The notes under the pieces were generated by a model. It did no database searches and had not been told where the DNA came from. It saw only the letters and a list, made by a program, of their open reading frames with translations. A DNA stretch of 64,000 nt, taken from NCBI RefSeq assembly GCF_017654505.1, contig NC_054559.1, forward strand, positions 4,286,781 through 4,350,780, read 5' to 3'. Made by a program: the position numbers and the translations under genes. This document shows, one piece after another, positions 61,774-64,000 of this stretch. This DNA comes from Polyodon spathula. Its lineage: Eukaryota; Chordata; Actinopteri; Acipenseriformes; Polyodontidae. Each line of letters opens with the position of its first letter. The stretch's first letter is position 1.

Positions 61774-62548
61774 TAGGGCCATGGAAAATTCACAAAATCA
61801 CAAATTTCACAGAAACCGTGTATTTGACTGCCTACCATGAAAAATATGCATTTTATTTTCCTTAGAGTATTTTACATTACTCTTCACCTCCCTTGTTCAT
61901 TTCATACATTTATCAAGTAGAAGCAGAGCTACAGTAGCTGTACACTGTCCGGCTCAATGCCGCCCCCTGCAATTGGTTACTAGGGCAACGGGGTCAAACA
62001 AACACCGGCTTCATGATTGGTGAATTCCTTATACTGTACAATTACATTTTTGGGATTAGAGGCATCAAAATAGGCTATAGGAATTACACAATCATTTTAA
62101 TTAATCTGCCAACATAAGTTTTAAAGTTTTACTAAACTCAAAATGTTCCTGAATTTGTCATTCAAGGCTGTTTTTAAAAAATCGATTTTGGTGGCTTGTT
62201 TCTCAGGCAACAAAGACCATTTTAAATGACCTATTTCCAGCAGATGTTTGTTACATCGTTAAAGACTGTTTCAATAACCACTATGGTTCCAGTGTTACAA
62301 TGTACATTTTAAAGAGTTGACTCAGTAGCTAGGCTAAATGTTAAAATGTTTCAGCCTTGTTTTTTGGGTGATGTTCTTGATGATCAATGACTATCAATGA
62401 TAACACATTTTAGAATGTAATGTAAACAGAAAATGTTTTCTGTTTTTTGGGGGTTTTTGTTTGTTTTTTTAAATAAAATGGCGGTTTCATGACACTGAAT
62501 TTTTTTATTGTCTTTCGTGGATTTCACTGTGAGTTTTCCAGGCCCCTA
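61774..62548. mobile_element. Non-autonomous hAT-like element (775 bp)
   Basis: TAGGGCCATGGAAAATTCACA at the left is complementary in large part to TGTGAGTTTTCCAGGCCCCTA at the right, and the similarity extends into AAATTTCACAG / CGTGGATTTCACTG. The flanking octamers CACATTAG (61766-61773) and CTCATTAG (62549-62556) match at seven of eight, the expected hAT target duplication. No coding capacity. Confidence 0.82.
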
Positions 62549-62556
62549 CTCATTAG

Positions 62557-64000
62557 GGGCTGGAGATGCATTTCCACAATCTCAAAACAAGACAGGCGGG
62601 TATAATGGTGAGGTGAAATGAGGTTAAAACCTCTAAACCCACAGATGCAATTGAGCTTGGCGAAGTTAGAAAAAAAGTACATAGATAAATCAGAGGAGCA
62701 CAATACAATTTGAATGAGGCTTCTCCTTCAACATCATGCCCTATTATACACTTCTCTGTGCTTACCCCACGCTTGCCTTGCCTTGCCAATGTCTTTACTA
62801 CTATACACCGTAATTCTCCACATGGTCATTTGCTGCTTATGGATTAAGTTCTACAATTAACTGTTTCATTCAAACAGTGGCCGATCCCTATTCTTCCAGA
62901 AACGCTTTCCCTAGGAGCTCTGGAGCTGTGGTTGTCTGCCTGGAATTCTACTTAATTGAAGGGAACTTGTTGCCAACGCTGTGTCACCGACCGCTTAAAG
63001 ACAATCCACACAATCCACACTACACAATAACCATAAAAATAGAACAAAGCAACTTTGTGAGGGAGTACAAATAGATCTGGTTTACAAATGTTAGGATTTA
63101 TGGTATATTAACACAGGCTGGAGATGCTGTTAATCTTTAGCTCCATACTAACACAGGCTGGATATGTTGTCAATCTTTAACTCCCCAGCTCCATTTACAA
63201 CAGAGCAACAGCAGGGATAGCAGATAGAAGAGAATGCTTATATATTTCATTCCTGGCTGCAAAAACAACGGCCCATCCACTATGGCAAACAACATCATGT
63301 CTGTCAGCAGAGATTTGTTGGTCTTCCATGTGTAATGAACATTAATAAGTCAAAAGCATTAAAAACAGGCTCTGTCACTTTAAATCTCGACCACTCCCCT
63401 TTGACGGATAATGTCACAACAGTAGAGTTAGTGAAAGTGGTAGTCAGAGTGTGTTTACTCAACCTATGACTTGCAGAAGGTAAAAGTATTTCAGCGCTGT
63501 TCTGTCTGGGATTGTACCTTGTCCGAGATGGGTTCTAGGAAACATTTATGTACTTCGGTGTCTACACTCTACTGACTGCCTGTCTTAACTGGGGTAGTTG
63601 ACCAGACTAGAAAAAAGTGACAGCCGACCTCAGAGGCTGGTAGTGGACTAATCACACACTCGAGTTCAAGGCAGCAGCAGCAGCACAGTAATGTTATTGT
63701 GTGTTTATAGTGTAAACTGGTAGCGAACTAGGCATGTCAATATTTTAGTTGTATTCAGCTGTTTGAATTGAAATTAAAAGTTATAGTGTGTTCGGAAGTG
63801 CAGTTGCAATCCACTACACATAAATTACATTTAAGCACATTACTAAATAGTTAATAGTTTAAAAAAATCCAAACAAAATATACAGTGCAAACAGCAAAGT
63901 ATTACAGAAGTGTATGTTCATGAAAAGCACACCATTAGAAATACATTATTTCTTAACACAGTAGTCTCTGGCTAAGAGAACACCCCTCGGGAGTGTTCTC
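62557..64000. other. Non-coding stretch with a small tandem duplication
   Basis: A 36-bp segment is duplicated with a 40-bp period at 63109-63184 (TAACACAGGCTGGAGATGCT / TAACACAGGCTGGATATGTT). Frames at 62553-62789 (-) and 62877-63074 (+) have no recognised domain. Confidence 0.45.
63976..64000. other. Hairpin at the window edge
   Basis: GAGAACAC and GTGTTCTC are perfectly complementary around a 9-base loop. The upstream TCTGGCTAA could extend the stem if its complement follows beyond the window, which I cannot see. Confidence 0.55.

Overview
This window is repeat-rich, non-coding vertebrate DNA and carries no recognisable host protein-coding gene. It is AT-rich, has long (TA)n, (CA)n and compound TG-TA-CA microsatellites, and is packed with decayed transposable elements of a mix typical of ray-finned fish: Tc1-like DNA transposons (at least six families), L2-type and CR1-type LINEs, a DIRS-type retrotransposon fragment, hAT-type miniature elements, a CACTG-ended miniature element and tRNA-derived SINEs. 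The SINE and the LTR at 10362-10961 resemble repeats I associate with sturgeon and paddlefish, so an acipenseriform fish is my best guess. That guess is from memory, not from a search.

Layout. 0.8-2.9 kb: L2-type LINE (+). 5.5-7.0 kb: Tc1-like element A1. 8.7-9.3 kb: 37-bp minisatellite. 9.5-9.7 kb: GA-rich minisatellite. 10.4-11.5 kb: an LTR with primer-binding-like site followed by an inverted partial copy of the same LTR. 12.6 and 15.1 kb: CR1 3' ends, the second splitting an 83-bp tandem duplication. 16.8-18.3 kb: 1.5-kb minisatellite in which many units carry the cAMP-response palindrome TGACGTCA. 19.4-20.1 kb: internally deleted Tc1-like element. 21.2-22.9 kb: L2-type LINE (-) without its reverse-transcriptase core. 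27.5 and 28.0 kb: small hAT-like elements. 32.0-34.9 kb: two abutting Tc1-like elements, the second interrupted by a CR1 fragment. 35.7-36.1 kb: frameshifted CGGBP1-like zinc-finger reading frame (-). 36.6 kb: SINE (-). 37.4 and 47.0 kb: two copies of a CACTG-ended miniature element. 38.0-39.3 kb: DIRS fragment (-). 41.8-45.5 kb: three Tc1-like elements packed between microsatellites, the first with an inverted duplication. 48.5-49.6 kb: CR1 LINE (+). 50.3-51.5 kb: hAT-like element containing a tRNA-SINE, both with target-site duplications. 53.9-55.4 kb: Tc1-like element. 58.9-59.8 and 61.8-62.5 kb: hAT-like elements. 60.4-61.1 kb: partial Tc1-like element.

None of the transposases or reverse transcriptases is intact, so nothing here looks able to move by itself. 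The value of the window is as a record of insertion order, supported by nested insertions with target-site duplications, and as a place of unusual tandem repeats. I found no clear evidence for a new biological system. The best candidates for follow-up are the CRE-bearing minisatellite, the inverted LTR pair and the CGGBP1-like frame. No splice-site-supported exon, tRNA, rRNA or conserved ncRNA gene could be supported.
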